DNA of 64,000 nucleotides from Agelaius tricolor (lineage: Eukaryota > Chordata > Aves > Passeriformes > Icteridae), in NCBI GenBank assembly GCA_023055355.1, contig JALJCS010000035.1:1-64000 (forward strand). The letters run 5' to 3'. Each line of letters opens with the position of its first letter. Within the stretch, counting starts at the first letter, position 1. The notes under the pieces are model-generated. The model was given only the letters and a program-made list of their open reading frames with translations. It did no database searches and was not told where the DNA came from. Positions 46,301-60,275 of the stretch are shown in pieces. The translations under genes were made by a program, and so were the position numbers.

Positions 46301-49300
46301 GTCTAATTAGGAGCACCATTGCTAGCTGTGCTTGTGGCCCTTGAGAGACGGTTCTGCCATCCTGGGTCAGACTGGATCACCTCCTGCAGTGATTGGTGGT
46401 AGATGTTTAAGAATGATAGAAGGGAGAGGGCATGTGTGTGGTGCTGCTTCAGAAACACTCTCCCACATGCCTTTTCTGCCCAAATCCAAGGCTGTCCTTG
46501 CACCTACCCCAGGCATTTCTCGGGCATTGCACTAATTAGGGCCACCTCTTCTCTGCCTGTTGTGACATTCTGGGGTTAGTGATGAGTCCTTGAATCACGT
46601 GTACATTTCATGATCAGTACATTTCGCGAGTGGTACATTTTCAAGCTGACTCAGCCAGTCTATAAACTTGGTGCTTAGCTACTGTTCTCCACTTTTCAGT
46701 CATCGCTATGCAGGTTTTTGCAGCAATGTGCCCTGGCAGCTGCCCTGGGGAGGGCAAGTAGCTCTGGACCTGTGTATTGGTTCTCTCTCTACAGAAATGA
46801 AGACTTGTATAAAATATGTATTAATGCTGAAAAGCACTAGGGATTTGATTATTTGCCTTCCGTTTTACTCCTTAACTCCCCTGTATACAAGGCCTTTGGG
46901 GTCTGGAGATGCACACCCTCATTTTGTGCCCTGCAGAAGCATCCTTGCTTTACTGTTCTCCTCCAGCTGCTCTGAAGTCAGCCTGGCTCTGGCTGCTCGT
47001 GCTGCAAACACCTCCACTTTGTTCTGTGAATCTTTGAAGGCTAAATATGTGCTTTGCTGCGAGAAGCTGGGCTGGGGCTGCAGCCACACAACCCAGCAGC
47101 AGTGGCAGCCCCTGTGCCTCACTCCTGTGATCTGGGCTGCCATTGACAACAGCCTCCGCTTTGAAGGAGCATTCAAAGCCTCTCGAGGCCAGTCAGGAGA
47201 TGACTTCAGACCACTCTGGTTTAGCACATGGCATTTGGTGGGCAAAGATCCTTTCATTAAAACTGATAGATGACACATTTTTGCAATATTTACAATTCAA
47301 AGTGTTCTGATCAAAGTGCTGGAAATTAGGATGTTGATATGAGATAAGTACTCTTTTCCCAGCGTTTGCACCAGAAAAGAGCGTGCAATCTGCTTTCCCT
47401 TTGTGTACCCCATGTCAGTTGCAAGCATTTCTACATAGCTGATGCCTGTAGATATATTTGCTGACTCCTAATGTCAGCAAATCCCAGTATGATTAGGCCT
47501 TGAGGTGACAAAACAAAGCCTTGACTGTTACATGCTAGGTAACTCAGTGCTGAGATAAAACCTAAAAATAAACCCCAGTAGCCTTTTAATGGAACTGAGC
47601 ACAGCACAAAATAAATTTTTATAAGTTGTTAGGTCCTTGCAGCAAAAGGGAGTACTATAAAATCCTCTTTGATGGCTTTTTAATGGCAGTTGTTTCATTT
47701 AAAGCTTTTAGTGAAGCAGGTTACATGGCAAAAGCAGAATAATGAACAGTAAGAAAATGTGTGCACCCTGTGCAACAACCACGATTAAATGCTCAGCAGA
47801 AACTTGAGGATATCAGCCCCAGGTTGTCTCCTCAGGTTTCCATCCCCAGCTTTCCGAAGAGTGCAGCTCTCATCCCTAGTCCCCCCCTGCTGGTTCTACC
47901 TTGACTTTCTCAAAATCACAGAACAGTGTAATTTTTTTTTTTTTTAATCCCTCATTACTGCCCAGGTAAAATCTAATCCCTATATCAATCCAGCCAAAGG
48001 CATAGAAACATGAACCCCTTTGACAGTAATTTCAAAAGAAAGAGAAATACATCTGACAATAAATTAGTGTCATACCAGCCAGGCTGTCTCCCTGGGAGGG
48101 AAGTTGAGGGACTTTGAACTGCTGCTTTTGTGTTGTGGCGTTGGTGTTCAGAGGGTCCCTTTTGACATCTCAGCCTCTCATCCCCGAGTGACATGACAAG
48201 CAACTTGTCACCAGCTCTGCCAGATGCCACTGGGAGAAATCACAGCACACTCCTCCACCTTTGGAAATGCCAATCATGGCCACGTCCTGTGTGGGGACTT
48301 GCTTGTCGCTCCCCTTCAAAGACACTCATCTCCTCAGGGATGGCTCTGAACACTTCTCATTGTGGAGGATGCGAAGGCAAGAGAAAACCAAAGCAGAAGA
48401 ATCCTGTCTGTTCCTCAGTGTCTTATAGAAAGCCACCTTTGCATCCTGCTTGGGGCAAGCTGAAAAGTCCTCTGCAAGCATAGAAATAGCTCCAGGGGAA
48501 AGGTGTCTACAGTAAGTTGCGGGACCATCAGGTTGGTCCTCTGTGCATGATTTCCTCCGACAAGGCAAAGCAGGTGTCTGCTGAAATTGGTGATGAGCCA
48601 GTGGAGAACTGGAGCTATTAGGATTTTTGGAAAGGAAATGTCTTTTTAGGTCCTTAAGAAGGCAGTCTGTTCCCTAAAACCCTGGGTACTCGCTGGAGGC
48701 TGATTTTCCTTACAGAAAAGCAGCCTAAGAGAAAGGAGAAAGGAGAGAAAGGAAAGGTGAGAAAGGAGAGGTCTGATATTCCTGTGAGGTAGATTACTCT
48801 GGGTGAACTCCTTTTTCTTTCCCCAGCTCTAGTGCTGTGACAAGAGCTCTGCTTCAGGCAAACCAGGGTTTTACTCCCAGGGTTGAAATTTTGGGGTGTG
48901 ATGCAAGAGGGGCAGGGATTTGAAGCAGCAGAGGGTCCATACAGCTGTGGGTGATGCACAGCACATGTGACATAGTATGTGAACAAGGAGAGTGTGATAC
49001 ACAAGGCTTGTCAGATCTCTGAATCCTTTAAAAGAAAATTATAGCAAACACATGGGGAAGCTCCACTAGGTCCCCTGCAGACAGCACCTCTGGGGAGATC
49101 CTCTGTGAAGGGGCAGCTTCAATTCACACTCTGCCAACAGGTCCTTAGTCCCTCTGGTGACTGAAATGACCTCTTCTTTCTCCATGCATACTTTTGAAGT
49201 CCTGCTGGGGGATGAAATGTGCTGCTATGCAGAAGGGGTGCACAGTGGGGGAGTGTCTAGGAGCTATAGTTTGTAGGTGAGATGAACGTTGTCTCTACCC

Positions 49301-52300
49301 AAAGGTACGGCTATGGTGAACATCCTTTGGGCTTTGGTGCAGTCATTTTTGCAGGGCTAGCATCTTCAGGTCCCAACTGAGATAGCAGGCCCTGTTGTAT
49401 TCTCCATCTGAGTGGTATTTTGCTAAATCAAGCCCAGCTGTGAGGATGTGGGGCAGGGAGGTGGAGGGGGAGGCACAAGGGAAGGATGCATAGGATGCAT
49501 GTAACAGTTTCAGAGCATGGCTGCATGCAGTGGGCATATCCACGTTTGTGTCCTGTTTCTGGGTCCCTGGCTCGGCTGGACTGTAACAATGTCGTGACAG
49601 AAGGGGTACAAAGGCCTTCATATTCCAGGGCCCCAGGGAGATTGTGGTGTGAGCAGTAGGATAAAATGGAGAAGGTGAAATGAGACATGTACCAGTGTTC
49701 AGACAGCAGAGAAGTGACCAGAACTGGGGCAGAACCTGGATGTTCTGTGGTTCCCGTCCCACTCTTACGCAAATGTGGGTTTTTTTCCCTAACAAATGAC
49801 TTATATTCATTTTCCACAAAGCAGCCTGGGCTATGTGTGCTGACAACTGGCCCAGGAAAATAAACTCCAAATAAGCAGTCACAGATCCCCGTAACACTGA
49901 GAAAAGATCCCTTGACCTTGCCTGGTAGATAAATGTTTAGTCCGGGAGGAGAGGGGTCCCGTCTCCCTTCCGCTAGGTGTGTTTGGGGTGTTTAGTCCTT
50001 GGAGCTATGGATGATCCTTGCAAATATACAGGATTGAAGCTCTTGGAGTGTGATGAGGATTTGGCCTAGCTTATGCAGGTTGACATGTTGGGAAATGGTC
50101 AGCTTTCCCAATCTTGCTGCTGGTGGACAGGAGTTCTGTGCTGAAGCTGTGTGCTGGGACTGCCAGGGTCAAGGGTGTGCCTGGCCATGCAGACCAGGGC
50201 TGAGGTGTGCGTAGGCATAAGCAGGGCAAGACAGATGGAAATTAGGGAATGGCACAGCAGTGAGGTGTTTGTAGGCACCTATAACTGCAGTCAACAGGCT
50301 TGAAATACTGACACTGGTGCTTAGTTGTGACAGAAAAGGGTCAAAGAAGTGGTCATGCATGTAGGTCGCCTCTCAATCCCTGTTTGGCTTGGAGCAAAGG
50401 AAGCTGGAGGGTCAAGGTGGGCTGAGAGTCACTGCTTGGCATTTGCTGCCACCAGTTAATAACACTGTTTCCTGGCAAAAAATCCCTCTAGCAGACAGAG
50501 TGCCTGGAGGTGCCTCCATGGCTCCCCTCCAATGGACGTGAGCCAGAACAATAGGCATTGCTCCCAAAATAAATAAGTTCCTTGGGATACTCACTGCACC
50601 TGTGTCAGTGCAAAGGGAAGTTGCTCTCAGTGCAGGAGCACAGAAAGAACAGCAAACGTGAAGGAAAACACAAGAAACAGCCCAAGTTAATGAGACAGAA
50701 CCCTGGGGATAAGCATAACTATGTTGCTTTAATAAAAACAGTTTAAATGCCAACATCAGTTGCTGAGCATCTCTTCCCTCCCCACCCTTGCATCAAATAA
50801 GCTCCCATTTTCCAGCTCAGTGGATGTGCTTTGCAAAGACTAAATGAAATGATGGACTTAGGCCTCCTAACTAACCTTAGAGGAGAGTAAAATATAATTT
50901 ACTGGTATTTAGCAGCAGCTGTTTTGACGGTGCATAATAAAGTGATCGGCAAATATGAAAGCAATTTATCCCAAGTAGTAACTGTGAGCTGCTATTTTAA
51001 GTTCATAAAAATGTTGTTGCAAAATATGATAGCACACCGAATGCAAATATTTTATGATCTCATAAAAATAACACTGAGATGTGTTGTCCCACAGTGCATG
51101 AGGGCTGCTGGCAGAGCTGGGGGGGCTGTGCCTGTGGGAGCAGGAGTCCGGGCAGGCACCACTGCCCTCAATTGCAGCTTATTCCAAATTGCCTTCCCGT
51201 AATTGCAGGGCAGGTTACATGTCATGGCTCAGCATAACATGGCTTCCAGCACCGTGGTCAGACAAGGGGGTTGGATTCCCCAGACCTAAATTGGAACCAG
51301 CAGTGGCCCTGGACACGTAGTACAAAGGATGAATCTTGGGAGATTGCTGCCAAGGAACATTTTTCTCCTCTCTCTTAAGTTAAAAATACACTGAAGGTAG
51401 TGTGACCCTTTGGGCATAGGTAGTAGCAGCAGCAGCAAGAGTCATGTTTGAAGGGCTGGGGGCCTTCCTTAAAACTAACAAACACTTTGGCTTGAGCCTG
51501 ACCTAGAATTTCAAAATACCTCTCCTCAGTGCTCCCAGCCGGCAGCATCAGCCCCAGCATCATCAGCAACAGCCACCTGCCTGTACAACTGGTAATTACC
51601 CCAGGTTGCCGTGTCTGCAGGCAGTGGTCTGTCAGCTGAGAACCTCCTCCAGAGGCTGTGTCCAGTACAAATACATGCTTTCCTTTCCACATTCAATTTA
51701 GTGTTTAATGTAGTCCCAAAGAAAAATGCTCATCCTCGTGCTGCTGGGCTTGTGATGCAGCTCTGAGCAGGACAGACCTCATTAGAAATATTCCCTACCA
51801 GCTGGAAACCCTTGTCTGAGGTAGAGCTAAGAGCACTGACGTGCAGCTGGGATGGCTGGGAGCTTCAGGCATTACCTTGCAGTTTGGGAAAGAAAGAGAT
51901 TAAAACCAGCAGCTCTTTCACTGGATGTACCTGGGAGTGATGCAGTATTATTTTAGGTGCAGTATTATCTTTGCAGCTAACCCTTCCCAAGAACCAGTTC
52001 CCCACAGCCCATGCATCAGGATGAAAAATTTGGCCCAGAGAGGAGTGAGGTCTTGATGGGTGTAGGGGGCTTTGATTCAGCCATAGTCTGGGGCTCTGAC
52101 CAGATCCCAAAGCTGCTTACACCTCTGGGCAGACTACGGCACCTTCCAGTACGGCTCCAGGATCCACCCATGGGAGAGCAGCTCCTCCAGGAGAGGACAC
52201 GCTTTTTGCCATAAGGCAAAAAATCCAGAGGGCAAATTCATCAGAAAAAAGCTGCATTACCTCCAGAGATATTTCATCCGAGTCTGTGTGGAGTGAATTT

Positions 52301-55300
52301 CACTGAGCATAAGATTAAATGGCACATGAGTTAAATAAATGGGGATCTGGGGATTGCCTGACTTTCAGGGGATGCAAACAAGAAGATGAAGCAGTAAATA
52401 TGTTGTTTGGGAAAATTTCTGAGCCTTTGTCTTGTTGCTGTCTCAATTCCCGAACAAATCCATGAATCATCTCCTGTTTAAGGAGCCCTACTGACCAGCC
52501 CTAAAGTATCAGGATTAATGTCAGCCTTAATTTTCAATTGCCGCTTGCAGGGAAATATCATCCCTCCATATTTCATAAATATAGGCTGAATTTTGAAGTC
52601 CTGGAGAAATGAAAACACTCACAGCTTTTCATAACATTCAGGAAGGCTCATGAAAAGCAGTAACTTCTCCAGCAGAAGGCAGGATGGCCTCTTTCACAAC
52701 TGGTTTGCTGTCATTTATCCAGCAAAAGCTGTCCCACAGACAGGGAATAAATCGTGCAATGCGCTCTGTTTCTTGACATCTTGATAATGAAAATCTAATT
52801 AGTGTGAAAGTGTAGTTTGTTCGATCAGCTGGTTCAACAAACATCTTCCCCTCCAGTTGTACTTGAAACCAGGAGCAGGAGTGAGGATGAGAAACTCTCT
52901 CTGTGGCATTTCCCACTGGAGCAAGAAAATATATCGCCAGATCTCTGCATTAAGGCTGTTGCTTACAAGATTGCCAGCTCATTTCTGCAAAGTACCTAAA
53001 CAGCAGCTGCACATCCCAGCTGAGGAGCCAGCTTTAACATACTCCAGGATGTTTAGGAGTGGTTGAGACCCGGGGGTTTTGGCCAAGTCTATCCCTTGGT
53101 CCTGCAGGATCCTCCCATGCCCATGTTCATCAGGGTTTTGATTTAAGTCTCCGTATAATGACTCCCAAGCGAGGATGGAAGAAATGACACTCTCCTTTTT
53201 AATGAGTGATGGACCTCAAATTAATATTCAGAGTATGTAAAGGAAGGACTCTTGAAAGAGTGTCTCATTATTTTTGATGTCAAATGCTTTACAGGGGAAC
53301 CCAAGATCACAGAAGATTTGGGGAGAGTGAGTGTGAAGTTGGGTTTGTGGGTCCTTCATCAGTGGTCTGAGTGGGGAGGTGATTAGCTGAGAGTGCACAG
53401 TGATCTATCTGGGCTTTGACTAATTTGTTGATGAGCTTATGATAGCCAACACCATGTCTATCTCACATGTCACCCTTGCTATGTGTAACTTATCCCTTGA
53501 AATTTAAATCAAGCAGAGATGCATTTTAACATAATTTTGGACTTGGTGTGGCAGCTGTGGAAACAGTTAATTATCACTGATTTTCACTGAAATTCTGAAC
53601 TGATTCAAAGTTCAGGATCCTCCTAGAAAACTAGAAAAATACTTGAAGCACCATCCTATTATTTCTAGTTGTCAGATTTTGATAGAACTGGACAGTTAAT
53701 AAATGCAAGAACCTAAACTCAGCAGCCTGTAAAACCAAAAGCTACTGAAAGTTCACAAGCCTTAAAGAAGAAGAAAGTTTGATTTGGAAAGTTTTGATAA
53801 AGAAATGATCAAACTGATTCTCTCTTGGACAAAAAGCATTCCTGTGGTGCACATTTCACATGAGAAACAGTGAGGGTATCTGAGCTACCTGGCCCTGGAG
53901 CTGCAGTGATGTCGAGCTGCCCACATCCAAGAAGCATCACCTTTCTGCTCATTGGTCAAGTCATATACTAAATATGAAATTTTCTGTTGAGGCAGACTTA
54001 AGCCAAAAATATCTCTCTGACAATACGCACCAGATTTGGCAAAAAATACTTCTGGCCAAATGCAAAGGAAAAGCAAAAATCTTCAATTTGGAAACTAAAT
54101 ACTCCAAATCTTCATTTGGCAAAGATTTTTAATGCTTGAACTTACTTCCATTTACGTTTCTTTTAACAAAATCATTTCAGGTTGGGCAAAATGACCCAAA
54201 TTGATGTCTCTTTCTGGTATTTCATTTCTGAGCAGCTCAAATACCATTATCTGAGAAAGGATTTGTTTAATACACTGAAACAGAAGTCACAGTCTCAGAG
54301 CTCTCTTTTGCGTCACAAGATGGACTATAATAACCCATCATCCAGTAAAATGTCTGTAATTCACATCAGCACTAACAAAGTCAGGAAGTTCTTGCTGTCT
54401 CTGACAAACATGTGCATTTCTCAGTAACTCTTCCTTCCTGAAAAGAAGTTATCAGCCTCAAAATTGCACTACTCGTCCTTTTCACTTACTTGTCAGAACG
54501 TGATGGTCGTGGAATAAAACCCCGGACTGAAACCTCTGGAGACAGTGTGAGATTTCAAGACATCTCCCTGAGGCCAGGGAAGCTAACAAACTTTGCCAAG
54601 GCAATGGCTAAAAAACTTTGCCAAGTGCCAGAGCAGAGGACTATACATCTACATTTGCTATAGCATGGAGCAGGCGGTGGGGAGCACTGGTTATCCCAGT
54701 CTGATTCCTCCCTGCAGCGGTGGCAGAGGGGCTGCCCATGGCAGGGCTGGGTTTTCTGCAGCCACCCGGGCAGAAATCCCCCATGGCTCTGTGGAATGAC
54801 AGGGCAGTTTGGGAAGGCACATCTGGAGTTTTGTTACATACTAAATCAAGGCCATGGCAGGTGTGTAAAGCTGAGATTTCAGAGCCATTCAGACAGCTAA
54901 TATATGTGGCAGTTGTTTATGCAAAGGAGTGACTGCTGAAATGAGGTCTGGAATGATTTGTTTTGGTTTTTAAATCCCCTTCTCTGAATTCATGTGATAT
55001 TTGCGCAGCCACGAGGGAACAACCTAGTAGAATTTTCTGAGATGTGCTATCTCACTACAGGAAAGTTGCTCTACAAATTCTTCTCTGAAGGCAGAAATGG
55101 TCTCAGTTTCTTCTCAAAGCCAGGTCACTCCATCATGGTCTTCAAGATCCAGAAATAAATTGCAAAGGACCTGAAATATTTTAAGGCAGAATTCTAGTAA
55201 TGCATTCCTTTAGAAAAGAAATATATTTGCAGTGTGAGTGGCCCATGGTCAGGCTGTCCTCAGTCACAGTCCCAGTTCCATTCCCTAATGCCACTTCAGT

Positions 55301-57084
55301 TATTCTATGTGTTCTCCAGTGACAGAAGCATTTTTGTGGTTGTTTTAAAAGCTGAGCAGACCAAGATGATGTCCTAGAGGATAATAATCCTCTCTAGGAA
55401 GAGACCTCAACTCATATAGTGGTTGTTTGTCTTCAAGGAACATGAGTTGGGGCTGAGGGAGACTTTGATGAGTGATCTAATGGGACTGCATGTCTGAGGA
55501 TTTGTTTGACAGCTGCCTGGAGGCATCTGCTTTCTTGGCAAGCCACACTTAATAGCATTTTCTGTGTTTTCCTTTTAAGAAGGAGCAACTGAGACCAGCA
55601 CAAACCAGTGACATTTGTGCTTTCCAGAGTCTGGTCCTGTGTCTGTGTCAGTGATGCTGCAGACACAATGGCAAGCTCTTGGCTTCACCAGTGTGGCCCT
55701 TACAAACCTGGAGAATGAGTGTCACTGTAAAGACAAGTGCAGCCATGGAAGAAAGCAAACTAGGAACAAGACAATTTAATAGTGCATGCTCCTTTCCAAC
55801 ACCCCGACTTGTTTTCCTTTCCACAGCAGTAGCAGGTGCTCCCGTACTATTGCTTTGCTGTCTTTCTTCCCCTCACTGCCTTAATGTGTGAAACCCACAG
55901 AGGGTGAACCACTAGCTAAACTGTGCTAAACTGGTGATTAGGAAGAAACCTGATTATTTCAAAAACTGTTACAGTGCAAAAGCTATTGCTGGGTGACATC
56001 CTTGGAGCAGGCACATCTTATGATGACCAAGACATTCACCTGAATAAGTCTGTGCTGGAAACTGTCTGTGGGGTCACACCTCAGTAGTGATGTGCAGAAG
56101 GGTGGTGGGAGTGTGGGTGTCCAGGGTAAGCTGCTCAGAAATGCCCCCTCTGTTGACAGCCTTCACTCCTGTGACCTACTTGTATCGCACTCTGTGGGCA
56201 TTAACAAACTGAATTTTAGAAAATTCAAGAGGTAAAGACCACTGTCCCTGCTCTAAATTGAAGCTGTAAAAGCAGACTGAAGTGCACATCAGCCACTTCC
56301 AGACACAGAAATTCCCTGTCTGTACTTTTGTCATAGCCTTGGGAATGCCATTCATTCTGTGAAAGTGTGTGATTATTTGGGGAAAGAAAAGCTATTGAAG
56401 ACTTACTGCTAGCATTGGCTTCATTACAAATGCAGAAAGGAAACTGTCAAATAACTGTTTGTGTTTTCAGATGAACCACATGTGACTGAGGCCATGTTAG
56501 AAAACACGATCCATTCCATGTAAATCATGAACCACAGAACAAAAGTCCTATTTGTAAATTTGAATATTGGCAGCCAGCTTTCAAACTCTCTGTCTTGAAA
56601 ATAGTTCTGTGATACTTTGAGCAAGCACAGAAATGCAGTGGGACTTCACCAGATTGCCTGGACCTTGCCAAATTTTGACTCAAACCTTCTTTGCCTGCAT
56701 AAACTAGGAGAAAAACCAGAGTAAGGACCCCAGACTTGGCTTGACATACACATGAGCAAAATCTGGCTGTAGGAAAATTTATTTCAAACAATATAATCTG
56801 TCAGCTGACTATATACTGTAATTCTACGAGTCACTCTATCACTTTTGTAAATTATTCCTGTTAATTTGTCCATTTTGAAAACACATAAAAGAGAGAAACC
56901 CCATAAGTGAATTGAATCACAGTTTTTATTATGAGGGTTTTGAAAACCTTGTAACTCATTAGGCCTCTTATTGTGGGCAAAAGGCTTAAGCAAAAAGGCT
57001 TGAAGCCAAAATACCATGTCCTGAGATAGCAGGACATCTAAGGAAACTATTTTTTATTTAGTGTTCCAAGAGCATACAAACTGA
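40377..57084. other. 16.7 kb of low-copy sequence, no exon or repeat supported
   Basis: Composition is even (about 40-45% GC). The longest frames (201 codons at 46668-47273 plus; 184 codons at 49343-49897 minus) overlap frames on the other strand and match no family I know. They also lack splice or promoter context. Stretches such as 45600-45780 and 50885-51085 are unusually AT-rich, with homeobox-type TAAT words, and might be conserved non-coding elements. One sequence alone cannot show this. Confidence 0.5.
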
Positions 57085-57335
57085 GAATTCAAACTGAAAG
57101 AAGAGAAATTTAGGTCAGATACAGGGAAGAAATTCTTCTCTATGAGGATGATGAGGACCTGGCACAGGTTGCCCAGAGAGACTGTGGCTGCCCCATCCTG
57201 GAAGGGTCCCAAGCCATGTTGGACAGGGCTTGGAGAAACCTGGTGTAGTGGAAGGTGTCCTTGCCCATGGCAGGGGGTGGAACTGGATGAGCTTTAAGGT
57301 TCCTTCCAACCCAAATCATTCTGTGTTTCTGATTC
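57085..57335 (+). mobile_element. CR1 LINE 3' fragment
   Basis: GGAAGAAATTCTTCTCTATG, GGCACAGGTTGCCCAGAGAG and the terminal TTCCTTCCAACCCAAATCAT identify a CR1 3' end in plus orientation. Confidence 0.85.
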
Positions 57336-59799
57336 TGATTTGAACCCAGTGATTTCACCACCCACCTGCCATTGCAGACCTCTCATGAAGGTTTGGTTTT
57401 ACTCCAGAAAGGAACGAAAGCAAATTTTTATTCTTCAACCAGCTGTCATCCTCTGGGCAGAGCTACTCATCAAAAGGAGGATTAATATGGGCAAGCCAGC
57501 ACTGAGCCATGAAAGTGTCACATCCCCAGCTCCAAGGATGAAAAGGATCCTTCCTGAACACTAAACCTCTTTCTAAAAATACAACTGAAGTAGAGATCAG
57601 TGCTTTTTTCAGAGAGGCCCGTGATCTTGGAGTCAGATTGCAGTGTGAAAGGTATAAGAATGCTGGGTCATCACCCAAATTGCACCTTGCATGTAAACTT
57701 AAACAAGTTATTTTTTCTCTCCATGCTGGTATTTATGCATGGAACTCTTGAAAGGTGCTAAAGTTTTCTACTTATATGCAAAACCCATTAATTCCAAAGT
57801 CAAAATAATCTAATTTTGGAGATTTATATTTTAACTTTAAAGAAGCATTGCACAAACTTCAGCCAGGAGGGGGTTATTTCCAAAATGCATCCAGTAGCAC
57901 CTAGAGGCTCCAGTGGCACGTGCTGAAAGAGGCCAGTTTTCTTTAGTTTATGGTGGTAGGGCTGGGCTTGAGACCCTGAATGCTGGGAGATTTGTTCTCT
58001 TCAGTAATTATTTGAGGTGTTTCTCTGGTTTTGTTTTTGATTCTCTGGAGAGCTTTTGAATAATGAAGTAATTAAAAATCAATCTTGAAATATTTAAGCT
58101 GACTAGATGGGCTCTTTATTTAACAAACTGCTTAAACAGATCATTGAGTAAGTTATCTACTCCAAATTTCTTCCCCTTTCCTTTGGAGAATGTCACTATG
58201 GCCAAGGGCAGGGAGCATGATGAACCCATGGTTTGTCCTGTCCTGGTAATGCCTTGACCTCCAGATAACAAAATATTCATTTTATATTACAGAAATTCTT
58301 TTTATTGTCAGACTTTGTAGTTGCCAGGATAAATATTTAGTTCCTGGTAAACTTGCCAAGACCTGGAGGCAAGTGTGCTTTTATGTCTTTTTGCATGTGT
58401 AATAGAGTTTGTGTAAAAAATGTGGATTATATTTTACTGCTGTGGTGGAAGTGGCAATGATAACACCAGCAAGGCAGCCAATATGCCACTTCTCACCTGT
58501 TTTCAGTACCAGCCTTCTCTCTCAGGCAGGTAAGGGTTTCCCTGATGTTATGAAATCCCATAAGGCAAAAGAAACCATCCCCAAAAAACCCCCACCAGTC
58601 ACTTCGAGATAAAGCTGAATTGAATAACTAAGCTGTTCATCTGACATGAAAAGACCAGAAGCTACATTTGAAACAAAAGCTAAAAGTTTAACAAGTTACA
58701 CTGATCAAAGAGTTTTCAAAGGAACATTCAATTATATCTGCAACACCTAAATGGAAGAGTTGTTCTTTTACTTATTTATTTTGTGATAAAGAGGGTTATT
58801 AGGTCTTATTATCTCTCTTCACTTTAATGCATTCTGCTGAAACTCTCAGCAAAAAAAAAGAAAGCATTGTGAACAGCAAAGTGACAAGTGAAAAAGAAAG
58901 ATTAAAATTAGTTCAAGGATAAAAAAGAGTGTATATTTTGCAGTCAAAATCTCCTGGTCTAAGCATTGATGCATTCAAATGAAGAGAACAGATCTTAATT
59001 ATGATGCCACTCCACTTTGCTGCCACTCCACTGATCACAAGGCTGTGATCTTGCTGCAGACAACTAAAATGGCTTCAGAACTCAGAATTTGGAAAAAAAA
59101 AACCCCAAACAACCCAGACCATCCAAAAAGAGCTTACTGCTTCTGGAATCATCATGTGCATCACAGGAAAACTGAGAAGGTTGTGCCTGCTGGAACAAAA
59201 CTGACAAGGGGAAACTGGGAATCATACATGTGGGAAGCTGAGATTTTCATTCCTGGGAAGATGCTGTATCCAGATGCCAGGTTATGGTTTAAAGTTACTG
59301 AGCAGTTGTGGTGAGAAGGCTCTCAAGTTTTACAGCCCTTGGTCATAATCCTTTCCTACCTCCAACCTCCATATCTTTTTTTCCGTGGACTCGTCTTATT
59401 AATCACAGTTTTTCACTCTTAGAGCCTGATGCAAAGCCCAGGAAAATCAATGGAAAATTTTCTGTTAACTTAGCTGATCTGTGGTGTAGGCTCCAATAAG
59501 CTTTTAGTCTTTGACTCAGATGATACTTGCATGTTTTGCTAGCACAATTGTGAAAGAAATTCCTTCCCTAAATAAATATGTGAATCTTAAGTTTGTTCTT
59601 TGTCTCTTTGCTTTGAAGCCTGAAAAGAAAAAAATTCTCTTACTCCAAACCAGAGGTTCATATTCTGCGTTGCAGAGCCAAGTCTTCTCCTACAATAGAG
59701 TTTAGAGCAGTGGCACAGGCGCACATCACCCACAGCAATTCTATAGCTGCTTTCTACCAGCCTTTGTGATTTCCTTGGACTCCTCCAGGTGCCAAGAAT
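57336..59799. other. No feature seen
   Basis: AT-rich low-copy sequence with no supported exon. The longest frame (111 codons at 58979) carries no recognisable domain. Confidence 0.45.
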
Positions 59800-60275
59800 A
59801 CCTAAGCATGAACAACACAGCTGGTGAAGGGTCTGGAGCCGGGGTCTCATGAGGAGCAACTGAAGGATGGCTGGGGGCCTCAGCCTGACAAAAAGAAGGC
59901 TCAGGGGAGCCTTCTCACACTCTGCAACTCCCTGACAGGAGGGTGCAGCCAGGTGGGGCTGGGGGTCTGCTCCCACAAAACTAGGGACAGAATGAAAAGA
60001 AACAGCCTTGAGTTGTGCTAGGGGAGATTTACATGGGACATTAGGGATTTTTTTTACTGAAAGAGTGGTCCGATAGTGGCACAGGCTGCCCAGCGCAGTG
60101 GTAGAATCACCATTCCTAAAAGTGATGAAGAAAAATTTAAATGTGGCACTTGGGTGTGCAATACAACACTTGGGGACATGGTTCAGTGGTGGACTTGGCA
60201 GTTCTGGGTGAGGGGTTGGATTCAGTGATCTTAGACATCTTTTCCAACCTAAATGATTCCATGGCTCTTTCCTGG
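59800..60275 (+). mobile_element. CR1 LINE 3' fragment
   Basis: It carries GGAGCAACTGAAGGATGGCTGGGGG, CAGGCTGCCCAGCGCAGTGG, GACATGGTTCAGTGGTGGAC and CTTTTCCAACCTAAATGATT in CR1 order. The 247-codon frame on the opposite strand is antisense to this element. Confidence 0.85.

Noticed and set aside
46668..47273. 201-codon plus-strand ORF
   Set aside because: It has no recognisable domain, overlaps a 119-codon frame on the other strand, and lacks promoter or splice context. A chance frame of this length is expected in 64 kb.
49343..49897. 184-codon minus-strand ORF
   Set aside because: It overlaps another frame on the same strand and has no domain, repeat or splice signal.
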